DNA of 64,000 bases, from positions 2,731,693 through 2,795,692 of the forward strand of contig NZ_JH651384.1 in assembly GCF_000260135.1 (NCBI RefSeq), read 5' to 3'. This DNA is from Thiothrix nivea DSM 5205 (GTDB taxonomy: Bacteria > Pseudomonadota > Gammaproteobacteria > Thiotrichales > Thiotrichaceae). The translations under genes were made by a program, and so were the position numbers. Shown piece after piece: positions 38,414 to 48,321 of the stretch. Below the pieces are notes generated by a model. That model did no database searches, was not told the origin of the DNA, and saw only the letters and a program-made list of their open reading frames with translations. How positions within the stretch are numbered: the stretch's first letter is position 1; the number at the start of each line of letters is the position of its first letter.

Positions 38414-39203
38414 GGCGATGATTTATTCCAGTCTGCCAAAGTACCGGCAAGATAGTCAGGTATCCTCACCAGCTCCTGATAAAAAATACCCTTTTCAGTA
38501 GGATAGTAATACATCCTTTGAAGGTTTCTGGTTGGCTCATTGTTAATGACACATATACCATGATAATTCATCTGACAAAATGAGAAAGCCACCTGAGAAT
38601 AAGCTTCTGTCATTTTATCCCTATCAGACAACCAAGCAACTTCTCTTATATTTCCTTCTACTGCCAGTAAAAACATAATATATGCTGTTAGCAATGATAC
38701 TATGGAAATGTCAGCAATCAGCCTTAAATTGGATGACTTCTTGGCAATCTCGTTTTTGAAGCATTCTAATATCTTGACCCATTCTTTCTCATCAGCCCTG
38801 GTAGACGTTGATAATGCATCAATGCTATGTTGTATCGACTTAAGCATCTGCTCTCTTGAGTCCATTCCGCTCCTTTTGAACAGCCTCACATCCCCAAGCA
38901 GAAAGCTTATATGAAACAATGAATTCCTTTGTAGTATTTCTATGAACTCAGGTTTAATAGACCTAGACTTTTTAATATCTTTCTTCGCATGGGTTTCAAT
39001 ACTCTCCTTGATAAATCTTAACTCTTCTTCATTACAAGGAATCAAAGTATACGTAACAACATCGTTCGCTTTATTCGCATCATGCAAAACATAGTCAGAC
39101 AATACTAAATAGCATATCGCATTTTCATTTAAGGCAAGATAACGTCTCAGATCATCTTTGATCCTGTCAGCAAACAACTCCTTAAGATGTTTGATTACAA
39201 GAT

Positions 39204-39635
39204 TCATTTACTTCCTTGTAATTTTTCTTGAAGCTTAACGAGCTTCTCATCCATTCGCTCTACAGCCTCTTTATAGTTTTTTAGATTATCGTATCTGCGC
39301 CAGAACCCAATACTTAGCCATATAACACATCCCCATAAAAACACTTCCAAGAACGAACCAGCCATAACAAACACACTTATGCCCGTTAGAGAAAATAAAT
39401 GCGGAATCAAATTAGCCAGACCAATGAACATAAAGATAGCAAAAATTGCCCTGAAGGAGCTGCGATTCATTTCAACACTTGAGCGCTTCATTTCTTCGAG
39501 GTGCTTTTTTTCAAACTCCAAGAATTCAATATCGCTTTTAATACTCTTCTTTCTATAGGCATTGTAGACTTTGGATATGCCAAGAACTACTAGGCCACCA
39601 ATGATACCTATTAGCAAATTCTTCCAGTCTTCCAT
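39204..39635 (-). CDS. Small membrane protein with coiled coil
   Basis: 143 residues: an N-terminal membrane helix (LLIGIIGGLVVLGISKVY), a charged helix (FLEFEKKHLEEMKRSSVEMNR), two more membrane helices, and a C-terminal coiled coil (VERMDEKLVKLQEKL). It overlaps the disrupted gene downstream by four bases. The pair resembles membrane-linked accessory genes seen in defence regions, but no family was recognised. Confidence 0.6.
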   Translation of the reverse strand: MEDWKNLLIGIIGGLVVLGISKVYNAYRKKSIKSDIEFLEFEKKHLEEMKRSSVEMNRSSFRAIFAIFMFIGLANLIPHLFSLTGISVFVMAGSFLEVFLWGCVIWLSIGFWRRYDNLKNYKEAVERMDEKLVKLQEKLQGSK

Positions 39636-39657
39636 ACTATGACTCCTGCAATAGAGC

Positions 39658-40065
39658 TTATATCACTATAAGGCTTTCAACTTTCTTTTTAAGATAACCT
39701 TCTAGTAATTGCTTTGAAACACTCCACAATGTTCCAATACTTGCATCCTTGAAGTCCGTTTTCAGTTTTGCCCATACCTCATCGTTGCGTAAAGCCTCTA
39801 AAAAATCATGACCATCGGCAGTCAATCGTAATGGAACAGCTATCCAACCATATTCCCCTCTATTGGAATCTACTATTCCAAAACCAGCCTCACCATCTTC
39901 TCGTTGAACAAGCTTTCGATCACAAAGAATCTGCATATGAAACACAAAACAATGTTCATCATCTAGAAAAGCATTATTTTCAAAGTCAACAAGGGTTATT
40001 GTTGGCTTATCAGCAGACTCAAAAAAATCCAGTATCTTTTTCAGAAATTCATGGTCTATCTTCAT
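39658..40065 (-). CDS. DUF2513-like protein
   Basis: 135 residues from the ATG at 40065 (MKIDHEFLKKILDFFESAD). The MK-DxxxL-KKIL start and the winged-helix-like LCDRKLVQRED ... PLRLTADGHDFLEALRNDEVW pattern match DUF2513, found in mobile elements and next to restriction genes. It lies 30 nt after the methylase-nuclease gene. A regulatory or accessory role is inference. Confidence 0.65.
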   Translation of the reverse strand: MKIDHEFLKKILDFFESADKPTITLVDFENNAFLDDEHCFVFHMQILCDRKLVQREDGEAGFGIVDSNRGEYGWIAVPLRLTADGHDFLEALRNDEVWAKLKTDFKDASIGTLWSVSKQLLEGYLKKKVESLIVI

Positions 40066-40095
40066 AACAACCTTCACTATCAATCAGCATCAAAA

Positions 40096-43000
40096 TTATG
40101 GAGTCCAGACCTTATCAAGCTCTTGCATGAGTCTATCTGTCTCCTTTAAAGCCACAATAATTTTCTGATAATGACGTATGTCATCACGGGTAAGCACCCT
40201 GCCAGTACGATCTTTCAACCACTTCTGTGCTGGCTGGTATCCACCAATATAGAACTCCCAAGCCAATAGAGGTATTTGATCGAAGTATTGCTCATCATTA
40301 ATCCAAATACGCCCTAAACTCCTATCAACATCGTACAACTCCCAATCCTTACTAAGAATTTTTCGAGTAACAGTATTATCTCCTACTTTTGGGTAAGACG
40401 TAATCGCCTTATTCAACAAGACACTTTCTAACAAATGTACTTGCCGCAACTCATTACCAAGTTGCACCAGATTCCAAAACATATTCACATTGTCAGGGTA
40501 GGGTATACGTGGATAATCACTACATAAGAATTCATTGTATTTCTCCCTATATGCTGGAGAATGCAATATACTATAAATATAATCAACAACATCTAATGCA
40601 GAGAATGATTCTTTGTTATTACTCATTTCTAACGAAAATGGAACTTTTATTATTCTTGAGATTTTAGTAATTATTTCATCATTAAAGTTGGCAATTTTTT
40701 CTCCACAGATGCCTTCTTTTGAAACAAAAATGGGGGCTATGCTATTAGCCTCTTTTATACTGAGAGAATGAAGCTGAACAATTCCTTTAAACAGAAAAAC
40801 ATCAGTAAATCGTCTATTCTCTTCAACTCTTCTATTGAAACAAATCCCAATATTTTCCCCAGAAACCAAATGCTGCATAACATCATTCCTAGGCATACAA
40901 TGAAAACCTCTTGAATTACCGGTATAGTATGTATACCGCTCATCAAATGGTCTATAAAAAATTTTCTCAACCTTGTTTTCGTCAATATTGGATTTTAATA
41001 AATCTGCTTTCGCCCACTCAACCTTCCAATCTCGAACATCCTTTCCAAGTTGATATTTTTCTCTTGCATCCTCAATTTGCATTAAGGAAAAATCACCAAC
41101 TAGTTTCTTAACCTCATTTTCAGAAAATTTGATGCAAAATGAATCTCTAGCAGTTGCAATGCCAATTGACTGAACAACAAAGAGTTCCTTTAAAGAAAAT
41201 CCTTTTTCATAAACACTCTGTCCTTTTGTTTCAAACTGAGTAAAAAGATATGATGGGCTGCGCAAGTCAATATTTTTAAACTCAAAGGCATCAAGAGCGC
41301 TTTCAGCCAATAATTTATATTTCTTTTTACGGCTACCATGCACAGAATAATAGAACAACTTGGCTAACTGTCCCTTTTTTTTGCGGCCTGTCTTAACGAA
41401 TAAGTTAATGGAGACCCCCTGCTCAATATCGAAAACATTTTCATCTTTATTTTCATCGAAATTACCATCTTTCTTTTTGACGCTACCATGTAAATTTATA
41501 ACAAATATTTTGTCAAAGGTAGTGAGTAAGTGCCAACGCATCCCTCGAAATGTCGGATTATCTAGAAAGCCATTATTGCTAATATAGGCAAGCACGCCTT
41601 CGTGGTTTCTTTCTACAAAAAACTGCCCATATCGAATAAACTTAACATAGTCATCATTTAGCCATTTGGAATTTCGTTCTTTTAGTTTTCCACCACCAGG
41701 CTCTTGTTTATAATCAGTCAAAAGTGATGCAATCCACTTTCCTCTATTGGCAGAATGACCACTATATGGAGGATTTCCAATAACAACCATTACAGGTGTG
41801 TCGCGTTTAATATAGTTTGCTGACTGCGCTTCATCAGAAAGCCATGAGGCAAATAAGGTTGCCGTATCAGGATGATGTTCTTCAAGTGCATTAGTAAGGA
41901 ATATATTAAAGCGTTGGTCTCCCTTAGCTTCATAGCCGGTCTCACGTAATAACATATCCATTTTCAGATGAGCCATTGCATAGGAAGCCATCAACAACTC
42001 GAACCCATGTAAACGTGGTATTAAGTCATCCCTCACATACTGAGGCCAAATACCCGGCATAGATTCAAAATCTTCATAAATATGCCTTACTGCTTCAGCA
42101 AGAAATGTTCCTGTTCCACATGACGGATCAAGAATTTGTACACGATGTACTTCCCTCTCAACCTTTTCAATTCTTGTTGCCCTGTCCTTACCTCTCCCCC
42201 TAACAACAGGCATGTCAACCTTGATAGTGGTTTTACTGGAATCTGCCAAACCTTCAGATAAACCAAATTCCGTTTTTAAAATACCATCTACTGCACGGAC
42301 AATAAACTTAACAACAGGCTCAGGTGTGTACCAAACCCCACGAGCTTTCCGTAATTTAGGATCATATTCAGCAAGGAATGTTTCATAGAAATGAATTACA
42401 GGATCATGGCGCTTTGTACCTTTGCCATGTTGCTCCATCAAAGCTGCTACATTGGTAGCTAAGAAGACTTCCACCAATGAATCAACAATCCAAACAATCC
42501 GGTCATCAAGATCATTGGCAGCAATATACTGGAATAGTTTTCTCAAAAACGGATTTGAAGTTGGTATCAGTTTAGCTGCTTCTTCGCGTGAGAATGTCGG
42601 CAGAGTTGGATCATGTAAACGCGCTGCAAACATTCCATAAGCAACTGTCTGAGCATAAATGTCAGCAAATGCCTTTGTATCTATGTCATGGATCAGAACT
42701 TGTCTGAAACCTTCATACTGAGCATATAGATCATTATTTGCTGATGACTCTTCATCACTATCAAGTGCATTATGGATAATATTTGCAAGTAATCGCGCCT
42801 TACCTGCCATCATCTTAGCAAGTTTTTCAGGCGACTTAATAGACTGCCCTATGAAAATTGCAAAGTCTTTGATGTAAGAGGTAAATGTTTCAAATGATTC
42901 TGGTAAAGGATTAATTTTGCCATCCTTCACTTCCGCAACGCGGATACTAACAGTACGCTCACCTTCACGATAAAAATGAAAATCCAGATAGTCAGTAATA

Positions 43001-43293
43001 ATCAAGTTAGACAAAGCATCACGATAACGATCAAACTGTTCTTTATGCTTTTTGCCCTCTAATGGCTCCCCAATATCCTTGGCTTCAATATATCCAATAG
43101 GAATTTCCTTCCCTTCTCTCGTCAGCACATAATCAGGTGAACCACAGTCAATACGTTTAGGTTCATTGGTAGCAATCACACCGGGCAAGATACTTTCCAG
43201 TAAGTTTTTCAAGTAGCCTCGGTATGCATGTTCTTTCGCAATACCGGTCAAGAACTGTTTGTTAACTTCGCTTAGGTAGCTGCTTACATCCAT
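40096..43293 (-). CDS. Fused restriction nuclease-DNA methyltransferase (type IIG/ISP-like)
   Basis: 1065 residues. The N-terminus has a PD-(D/E)xK nuclease pattern (S-P53-D54-Y ... Y-I-E70-A-K72). The methyltransferase core carries motif I DPSCGTGTF (389-397) and motif IV NPPYSG (507-512), typical of N6-adenine methylases. The C-terminal 400 residues would be the target-recognition region (LGRIWINDEQYFDQIPLLAWEFYIGGYQPAQKWLKDR). There is no helicase between nuclease and methylase as in full type ISP enzymes. It would protect the element or its host by restriction. An AATCGCGCC word lies in the gene. Confidence 0.85.
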   Translation of the reverse strand: MDVSSYLSEVNKQFLTGIAKEHAYRGYLKNLLESILPGVIATNEPKRIDCGSPDYVLTREGKEIPIGYIEAKDIGEPLEGKKHKEQFDRYRDALSNLIITDYLDFHFYREGERTVSIRVAEVKDGKINPLPESFETFTSYIKDFAIFIGQSIKSPEKLAKMMAGKARLLANIIHNALDSDEESSANNDLYAQYEGFRQVLIHDIDTKAFADIYAQTVAYGMFAARLHDPTLPTFSREEAAKLIPTSNPFLRKLFQYIAANDLDDRIVWIVDSLVEVFLATNVAALMEQHGKGTKRHDPVIHFYETFLAEYDPKLRKARGVWYTPEPVVKFIVRAVDGILKTEFGLSEGLADSSKTTIKVDMPVVRGRGKDRATRIEKVEREVHRVQILDPSCGTGTFLAEAVRHIYEDFESMPGIWPQYVRDDLIPRLHGFELLMASYAMAHLKMDMLLRETGYEAKGDQRFNIFLTNALEEHHPDTATLFASWLSDEAQSANYIKRDTPVMVVIGNPPYSGHSANRGKWIASLLTDYKQEPGGGKLKERNSKWLNDDYVKFIRYGQFFVERNHEGVLAYISNNGFLDNPTFRGMRWHLLTTFDKIFVINLHGSVKKKDGNFDENKDENVFDIEQGVSINLFVKTGRKKKGQLAKLFYYSVHGSRKKKYKLLAESALDAFEFKNIDLRSPSYLFTQFETKGQSVYEKGFSLKELFVVQSIGIATARDSFCIKFSENEVKKLVGDFSLMQIEDAREKYQLGKDVRDWKVEWAKADLLKSNIDENKVEKIFYRPFDERYTYYTGNSRGFHCMPRNDVMQHLVSGENIGICFNRRVEENRRFTDVFLFKGIVQLHSLSIKEANSIAPIFVSKEGICGEKIANFNDEIITKISRIIKVPFSLEMSNNKESFSALDVVDYIYSILHSPAYREKYNEFLCSDYPRIPYPDNVNMFWNLVQLGNELRQVHLLESVLLNKAITSYPKVGDNTVTRKILSKDWELYDVDRSLGRIWINDEQYFDQIPLLAWEFYIGGYQPAQKWLKDRTGRVLTRDDIRHYQKIIVALKETDRLMQELDKVWTP

Positions 43294-44060
43294 CTAACTA
43301 TCACCATGCCCTTGGGGTTGAATTGTTACTTCTCTATAGTAAATAACATAAACATCCTATTCTATGGTAGAGCATTCTTTATGGATAGATAATTAGTCAT
43401 AAAAACTCTACTGATGATACATACCAGATTGAAAAATAGATATATTTCATGTCGAGGTAGTGTCAGACAAACGCTTCTTCGCGCAGCGAAGACCAAAGAT
43501 GTCTGTTCTGAAGCAAGCTATGGAGGCTTGGCCTGGGATCACGTAGCCCGAATGGAATGTAATGACCATAGCGAGCATGTGCGAAGGTATACCCCTAAGT
43601 CTCCACAGATAGTTAATAGTTCCTCTCTCCTGCCACATACACCATCTGCGAGTGTAGAGAATGAAATGGAATGAAGCGGAATGATGCCAGGACAGGCCGG
43701 AGTAGATTGCGGAAGTGGACACTGATATGGATGCACATTTATGTGCTTCCATTCCTCACCTATACTCTGAGAAAGGTAGTAGTAATAAGTACCACCCTAT
43801 TGGAACGTAGGCTGTGTTCCCGTCAGGGAACTGAGCCGGTCTTATGAAATTCAATTTTCGCTCATTCATGAATCCACCAAATACTTAACGCATTGTTTAA
43901 TTGGGTATTTAGCTCAAGGCTATTTTTCTACCACTTACCAAACCGACCGTATGTCAGCAAAAGTTATCAGCATATAACAATAATAAGTTATCTTTAACAA
44001 AAAGCAGCATTTAGTACAGCCCCCAAAATATATTATTACATAATTTAAAAGAGAGGTTTT
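43294..44060. other. 767-bp intergenic stretch between divergent genes
   Basis: Its middle holds the structured block described at 43464-43850. The left part (43294-43450) and right part (43860-44060) are AT-rich, with promoters presumably for both flanking genes. Frames of 86 and 101 codons occur on the two strands but neither has a ribosome binding site or a family match. Confidence 0.6.
43464..43850 (+). ncRNA. Structured non-coding block A (homologous to block B)
   Basis: Six sequence blocks occur in the same order and with nearly equal spacing as in 47105-47457: CAGCGAAGAC (43484), CGAGCATGTGCGAAG (43572), GCGAGTG (43648), TTCCATTCCTCACCT (43747), GTAGGCTG (43807) and TCTTATG (43840). 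Stems include CAGACA / TGTCTG enclosing TCTTCGC-GCA-GCGAAGA, a near-perfect hairpin ending ATGCACATTTATGTGC, and GGCT / AGCC enclosing GTTCCC-GTCA-GGGAAC. The stems are equally well paired in block B with different bases. The strand is assigned by the reading of the blocks and is not certain. Confidence 0.6.
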
Positions 44061-44603
44061 ATGCTCTTAATTAGTGAAGAAATTACACAAGACGAAATAT
44101 TTAGATTACTTAACAAACATTTTCCAAACGTTGAAAATCATGACAAGTTTATTTCTCTTGGAAGCAACTGGCCATTTCTCCCTTTCACCGGCCTTAAGAT
44201 AACCCTATTTGAAAAAGAGAATTTTATTGAATTAGATTATGAAGCAGGCTTTTCCACTAAAGACAAGGAAACAGCTAAAAACAAGCGAACTGAAATATTA
44301 GGTATTTTAGAAAATGAATACCCATTTATTGAGTTTTATTCAGATGGAATGGGGGAGGCACTTTCAGCCGTAATGTTCAGTGCTCGTTACCATATATCAC
44401 TCGGGTCAGCCATCACATCTAACAAAATATTCTCAGAAACCAATAAATTTTACACTGCTTGCACAGAGGCGAGAGACAAATACCTTGTTCCTGAACAACA
44501 AAGAATTAGTCCTTATGATGAAGAACAGTTAGATTATATAAGAAGGCTCTACCCGTATAAATCCATGGATCACATACGGGAAGCCCATCCGAACAGGTCA
44601 TAA
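44061..44603 (+). CDS. Hypothetical protein
   Basis: 180 residues, unrecognised. GAGAGG precedes the ATG. Alternating hydrophobic patterns (FTGLKITLFEKENFIELDYEAGF) suggest a mixed alpha/beta fold, and the tail has EEQLDYIRRLYPYKSMDHIREAH. It is divergent from the methylase-nuclease gene across block A. It may be a small accessory or immunity gene, but nothing in the sequence shows this. Confidence 0.6.
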   Translation: MLLISEEITQDEIFRLLNKHFPNVENHDKFISLGSNWPFLPFTGLKITLFEKENFIELDYEAGFSTKDKETAKNKRTEILGILENEYPFIEFYSDGMGEALSAVMFSARYHISLGSAITSNKIFSETNKFYTACTEARDKYLVPEQQRISPYDEEQLDYIRRLYPYKSMDHIREAHPNRS

Positions 44604-44802
44604 TAATCAAAAACAACTTTAATAGCAGCCCTTTATCATGGTTTAGGTGCTGCTATTACTAGTAGTTGCCCCCCTAAACAGCAGTTTCTATTCTTTTAGA
44701 AAAACAGTCATTTCCATAGTTTAAATCAAATTATAACCTCGAAGACTGTCACCGCGTCCGTCGTCGACACACTCGTTATACTTTTTTTGAGCATTTTTTA
44801 AT

Positions 44803-45859
44803 GGCTCAATATGCGTTTCAGGGTCTTGTTTTCCCCGGCATTGCAAACGTGATGGATAGCGGTAAAGTTAGTCATTTCCGATAGCCAAGGAGAGGCTTTA
44901 TGACCTCGCTCATCAGTATTTCCAGCCTGACCAGTGATGCCGCCTGTTTCGAGCAAGTCCGTTCCGTGCGTTGGCCTAATGGGGTGATTTGTCCGCACTG
45001 CGGTTCACAGGACACTATCCGTCGAGGCAAGGATGACACCCAGCAGGAACGCCAGCGTTACCAGTGTAAGGATTGCCAAAAGCGTTTTGATGACCTGACG
45101 GGAACGGTGTTTGAAGGCCACCACCAGCCGCTGAAGGTGTGGGTGTTGTGCCTGTACCTGATGTCGTTGAACCTGTCCAACCAACAAATCGCCCGCGAAT
45201 TGGGGTTGAACAAGGATGATGTTCAGGCGATGACGGAACAGTTACGGCGTGGTGTCGAGAAAAAAAACGCCAGTAAACCTGTTTGGGAATGTTGAATTTG
45301 ATGAGGTTTATGTCAAGGCTGGACACAAGGGAAACCCCGAAGCCGTCGCGGATGCTGGGCGTGAAGGTCGCCGCCGCGCCCTGAAAGGTGCGCCGGGGCG
45401 TGGGACACTGGAAAAGGACAAACCACCCATTTTCGGCATGATCCAGCGTTCCGGGGAGGTCGTGATCCGTATGCTGGCGAATGTGAAACAGACGACGATC
45501 AAGCCGTTGATTGTGGAAACGGTGGCAGCAGGCACGCTGGTCTACACCGATGAGTACAACATTTACAGCCGATTGGAAGAATGGGGCTATGCCCACAAAA
45601 CCGTCAACCATGGCGCAGGCGAATATGCCCGTGACGAAGATGGTGACGGTTTCCATGAAGTCCACGTCAATACGATGGAAGGTTTTTGGTCACTGTTACG
45701 CTCATGGTTACGACCTCATCGGGGGATCTCACAAGAAAAGCTACCGTGTTACCTTGCATTCTTCGAGTCTCTTCACAACATCAGGAAACGGGGGCAAGCT
45801 GCCTTACAGTCCTTGCTTTCGCTGCTGTTGGGATAAGACCCTGAAACGCATATTGAGCC
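44803..45859 (+). mobile_element. IS1595-family insertion sequence, copy 2, 1057 bp
   Basis: Same length and ends as copy 1, flanked by the 8-bp duplication TTTTTAAT (44795-44802 and 45860-45867). It landed at the very end of the neighbouring minus-strand gene, whose stop codon survives inside the duplication. Confidence 0.95.
44900..45836 (+). CDS. ISXO2-like transposase (copy 2), frame broken at A8
   Basis: Same two-frame layout as copy 1 (44900-45295 and 45249-45836) with the break at the eight-A run 45260-45267. Since both copies keep the same break yet sit at different sites with intact target duplications, the broken form appears able to transpose, or was moved by a product supplied in trans. 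Confidence 0.88.
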
Positions 45860-45862
45860 TTT

Positions 45863-46837
45863 TTAATTATTTTTTTCAAGTTTTTTATCCTGATACTCTT
45901 CATCGTATTCTTCAGCTATCTTAATAAAATTATTATGTTCTTTTTCAAGATAGTAGTGATATACTCGTGCATCACGTTCATTCATTTCTTTCGATTCTTC
46001 TTTAAAATATTTTCGTAATTTATCAATTGCATGAAAATATTGGTCTAGATCATATTTTAAGTATTCATTGCCTTGAATCTCATTTCTATTCATTAGTTCT
46101 TTTTCAAAATCACGATATATCCTCTCAATAGATTCTAACATTGAACCCCCAAAGGCTACATTGCTGACATCTGGAGAGTAGATAGCTTGGGCAACTTTTT
46201 GAAATAAGTAACTCATTGATGATGGAAATATATTTACCATAAGCTGCTCTCTGTGTCTTTCTTTATGTTTTTTATCGGTTTCTATTAGTAGGTCTGAAAT
46301 AAACTTGTACTTATCAAGCACGCCAAGAAGTTGACTCTCTAAAATTTCTTCGATATTTACGTCATGAAAGAAATCCTCTCCAGACGCGCTAGACCTCATA
46401 TAAGAAAAACTTTCTTTAGATAACGTATTTCTAGATAAATATGTGTAATAAACATTTTCTTTTGTTGGTTCATATGTGGGATGACCAATGGCTGAGTTTC
46501 TAATATCACGAATTTTTTTCAGGGATTCGCTTATTTGGTATTCTTCACCAAACGCTTTTGTTAAGTTTTTAACAGCATCTTGTTGTATAAACAGTGACTG
46601 AAGCAATCCATATGTATAAATATATTGTAGTCCTGTGTCTTTTGGATAATCATTTGAACAATAACTAAGAATCGCCATAATTGTGTCAGATATGACATCG
46701 AGAGAACTACAAATCTGATTCCAAACCTTGCTGTCACTAATTAGATTAGCTTGATACCGATTTGTATTGATATGTGCATAAATAGATTCTTGTAATTTGA
46801 GAATATCATCTGCACTTTTTCTTATCTTTTGGTTCAT
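45863..46837 (-). CDS. Helical protein with HEPN-like R-x5-H motif
   Basis: 324 residues, nearly all predicted helical. The segment IRDIRNSAIGHP (R113, H119) fits the R-x4-6-H motif of HEPN ribonucleases, and the preceding SLFIQQDAVKNLTKAF resembles the helix before it in cyclically related HEPN proteins. The C-terminal third is highly charged. HEPN proteins often act as toxins or RNases in phage defence. Only the motif supports this; the family was not recognised. The stop codon lies within the target duplication of IS1595 copy 2. Confidence 0.5.
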   Translation of the reverse strand: MNQKIRKSADDILKLQESIYAHINTNRYQANLISDSKVWNQICSSLDVISDTIMAILSYCSNDYPKDTGLQYIYTYGLLQSLFIQQDAVKNLTKAFGEEYQISESLKKIRDIRNSAIGHPTYEPTKENVYYTYLSRNTLSKESFSYMRSSASGEDFFHDVNIEEILESQLLGVLDKYKFISDLLIETDKKHKERHREQLMVNIFPSSMSYLFQKVAQAIYSPDVSNVAFGGSMLESIERIYRDFEKELMNRNEIQGNEYLKYDLDQYFHAIDKLRKYFKEESKEMNERDARVYHYYLEKEHNNFIKIAEEYDEEYQDKKLEKNN

Positions 46838-47523
46838 GAGCTTAGATTTTTATTTTGGTATAACAGTTTATTATAGAGAAAATATCAGACGGGGTTTTCC
46901 CCTTATCCTAATAGTCAACCTGAAGAAAACTATCGTAAGCACCTAATTTCATAAGCATAACAACCATGTAGCCTATCAATTAACCAGCAGTATACGCCCA
47001 CTTATCATCTGTGCATAGCTTAGTGAACACTTTCATAGACAGGGTACTTTACCTCATCATCTACACATCATCAGAGCCACTACCAATTAAACACATCTGA
47101 GCGTCAGCGAAGACAGTAAAAGCCTGCTCTGGAGTCTATGTGGAGATGTCAGGAATCTGATGTAATGGAGTGTAGAGGAAGGACGGAACGAGCTTGTGCG
47201 AAGCCCTACAACTCACATATCACGATGGTTGTAACTATCTCATGCCTGTCAGCATCTACCAGCGCGAGTGAAGGACTGGAACGGAACACAATGGAAGCAG
47301 GTTCCTGGCATCGGAGCAGAGACGGAAGACCAACATGGGGATGGAGAGCTTTAGCTTTCCATTCCTCACCTGAAGCTTTGGATGTCAGTTGCAAGAAGTC
47401 TGAGCTTACCCCATAGGGAATGTAGGCTGAGCTTTAGCTGTGCCGATCTTATGGAATGACGCAGGAGCCGCAAGGCTGCTGCATCTTCAAGAAACAAGAG
47501 CTTTAGCTTTTGAGAATAAGAAT
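46838..47523. other. 686-bp intergenic stretch containing block B
   Basis: The left third (46838-47090) is AT-rich without recognisable features. The rest is taken up by block B and three AGCTTTAGCT mini-hairpins. No gene with a ribosome binding site was found on either strand. Confidence 0.6.
47101..47510 (+). ncRNA. Structured non-coding block B (homologous to block A)
   Basis: Shares with block A: CAGCGAAGAC (47105), CGAGCTTGTGCGAAG (47189), GCGAGTG (47264), TTCCATTCCTCACCT (47357), GTAGGCTG (47422) and TCTTATG (47447). Gaps between them differ by at most eight bases. The stem before TTCCATTCC is GGAGAGCT / AGCTTTCC here, and the GGC / GCC stem encloses AGCT-TT-AGCT, so partners changed while pairing was kept. 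A further hairpin AGCC-GCAA-GGCT (47466-47477) and a third AGCTTTAGCT (47499) follow. Function unknown. Confidence 0.6.
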
Positions 47524-48321
47524 CTAGGCTGTATATACTTGAAGTTCCATACGAATAGCTTTTGCCAAACCTGATAAATCACCATAAATTGATTTTGCAT
47601 TGATACTCATTTTTCTGAGTAGTGCATATACAGATTCATAGAGAGCGCTACTTATTATCAACTTTACAATTTTGCACTCATCATATGTACCAGATGCGAT
47701 AACCGACTCAATTGTTTTTTCTCTATTACCAGATACCAAAAATGTTCCAGACTGCCTATCCATTCTAGCATTTAGTTCCAGTGGTTCAGTAATCCATAAA
47801 ATATCATATGCAAAACGATCTACAACTTCCTCAAAGATTTTATCCCTTTGTCCATATATTGAAGCTCTAGTTTCTTGAAATTTAGTATCCCTTAATTTTA
47901 TGAACTCCAACGAACGCTCCATTACAGCCGTATAATCAATTGCATAGATAGAAAAGTCCCTTCCTGATAAAGGATTATATGATTCTAATGCGAAGTACAA
48001 TGCGATGTATGGACTTTCAGTAAAATCGAGAAGTCTAGTAGGAACACCGTAGTGCTGCATTACTGACAACCAAGATAGCTTTGACTCTGGAGTATGTTCA
48101 TTCTGATTATAAATATGATACTTAGAACGAAATGCATTATATGAATGATCTTCAAATTTGGTTGCGCTATTAGCGCACCAATGTTTACCAATTACTCTTT
48201 CAAGAGTTGATTCAAGTTTCCAAGTTGCATCAGCCTGACCTCTAAAAACAAAGTGATTTGGCAATGAGTTAATGAACTTAATAAGCTCATCTGCTGTATC
48301 AATTACAATATCTTCAATCAT
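47524..48321 (-). CDS. FRG-domain protein
   Basis: 265 residues. The FRG domain is marked by FVFRGQADATWKLESTLER near the start, then WLSVMQHYGVPTRLLDFTESPYIALYFAL, the usual QHYG-PTRLLD-T signature. FRG proteins occur in phage-defence gene clusters and mobile elements; the biochemical role of the domain is not established. It overlaps the upstream gene by four bases, so the two are probably one functional unit. Confidence 0.82.
   Translation of the reverse strand: MIEDIVIDTADELIKFINSLPNHFVFRGQADATWKLESTLERVIGKHWCANSATKFEDHSYNAFRSKYHIYNQNEHTPESKLSWLSVMQHYGVPTRLLDFTESPYIALYFALESYNPLSGRDFSIYAIDYTAVMERSLEFIKLRDTKFQETRASIYGQRDKIFEEVVDRFAYDILWITEPLELNARMDRQSGTFLVSGNREKTIESVIASGTYDECKIVKLIISSALYESVYALLRKMSINAKSIYGDLSGLAKAIRMELQVYTA

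Larger units (their letters stand above)
37198..39207 (-). pseudogene. Hypothetical gene interrupted by IS1595-family copy 1
   Basis: The 5' part lies at 38414-39207 and the 3' part at 37198-37348. Removing the IS and one 8-bp duplicate restores one frame of 314 codons ending PVESC. In the present sequence translation runs into the IS and stops at 38335, adding 25 unrelated residues. One membrane segment (SIVSLLTAYIMFLLAVEG) is visible. The start overlaps the stop of the next upstream gene (ATGA), so it belongs with the small membrane protein at 39204. No family was recognised. Confidence 0.8.

Noticed and set aside
43464-47510. Group II intron or RNase P-like RNA
   Set aside because: GTGCG and GAGGAAGGAC words are suggestive, but there is no domain V hairpin, no intron-encoded protein and no conserved RNase P core.
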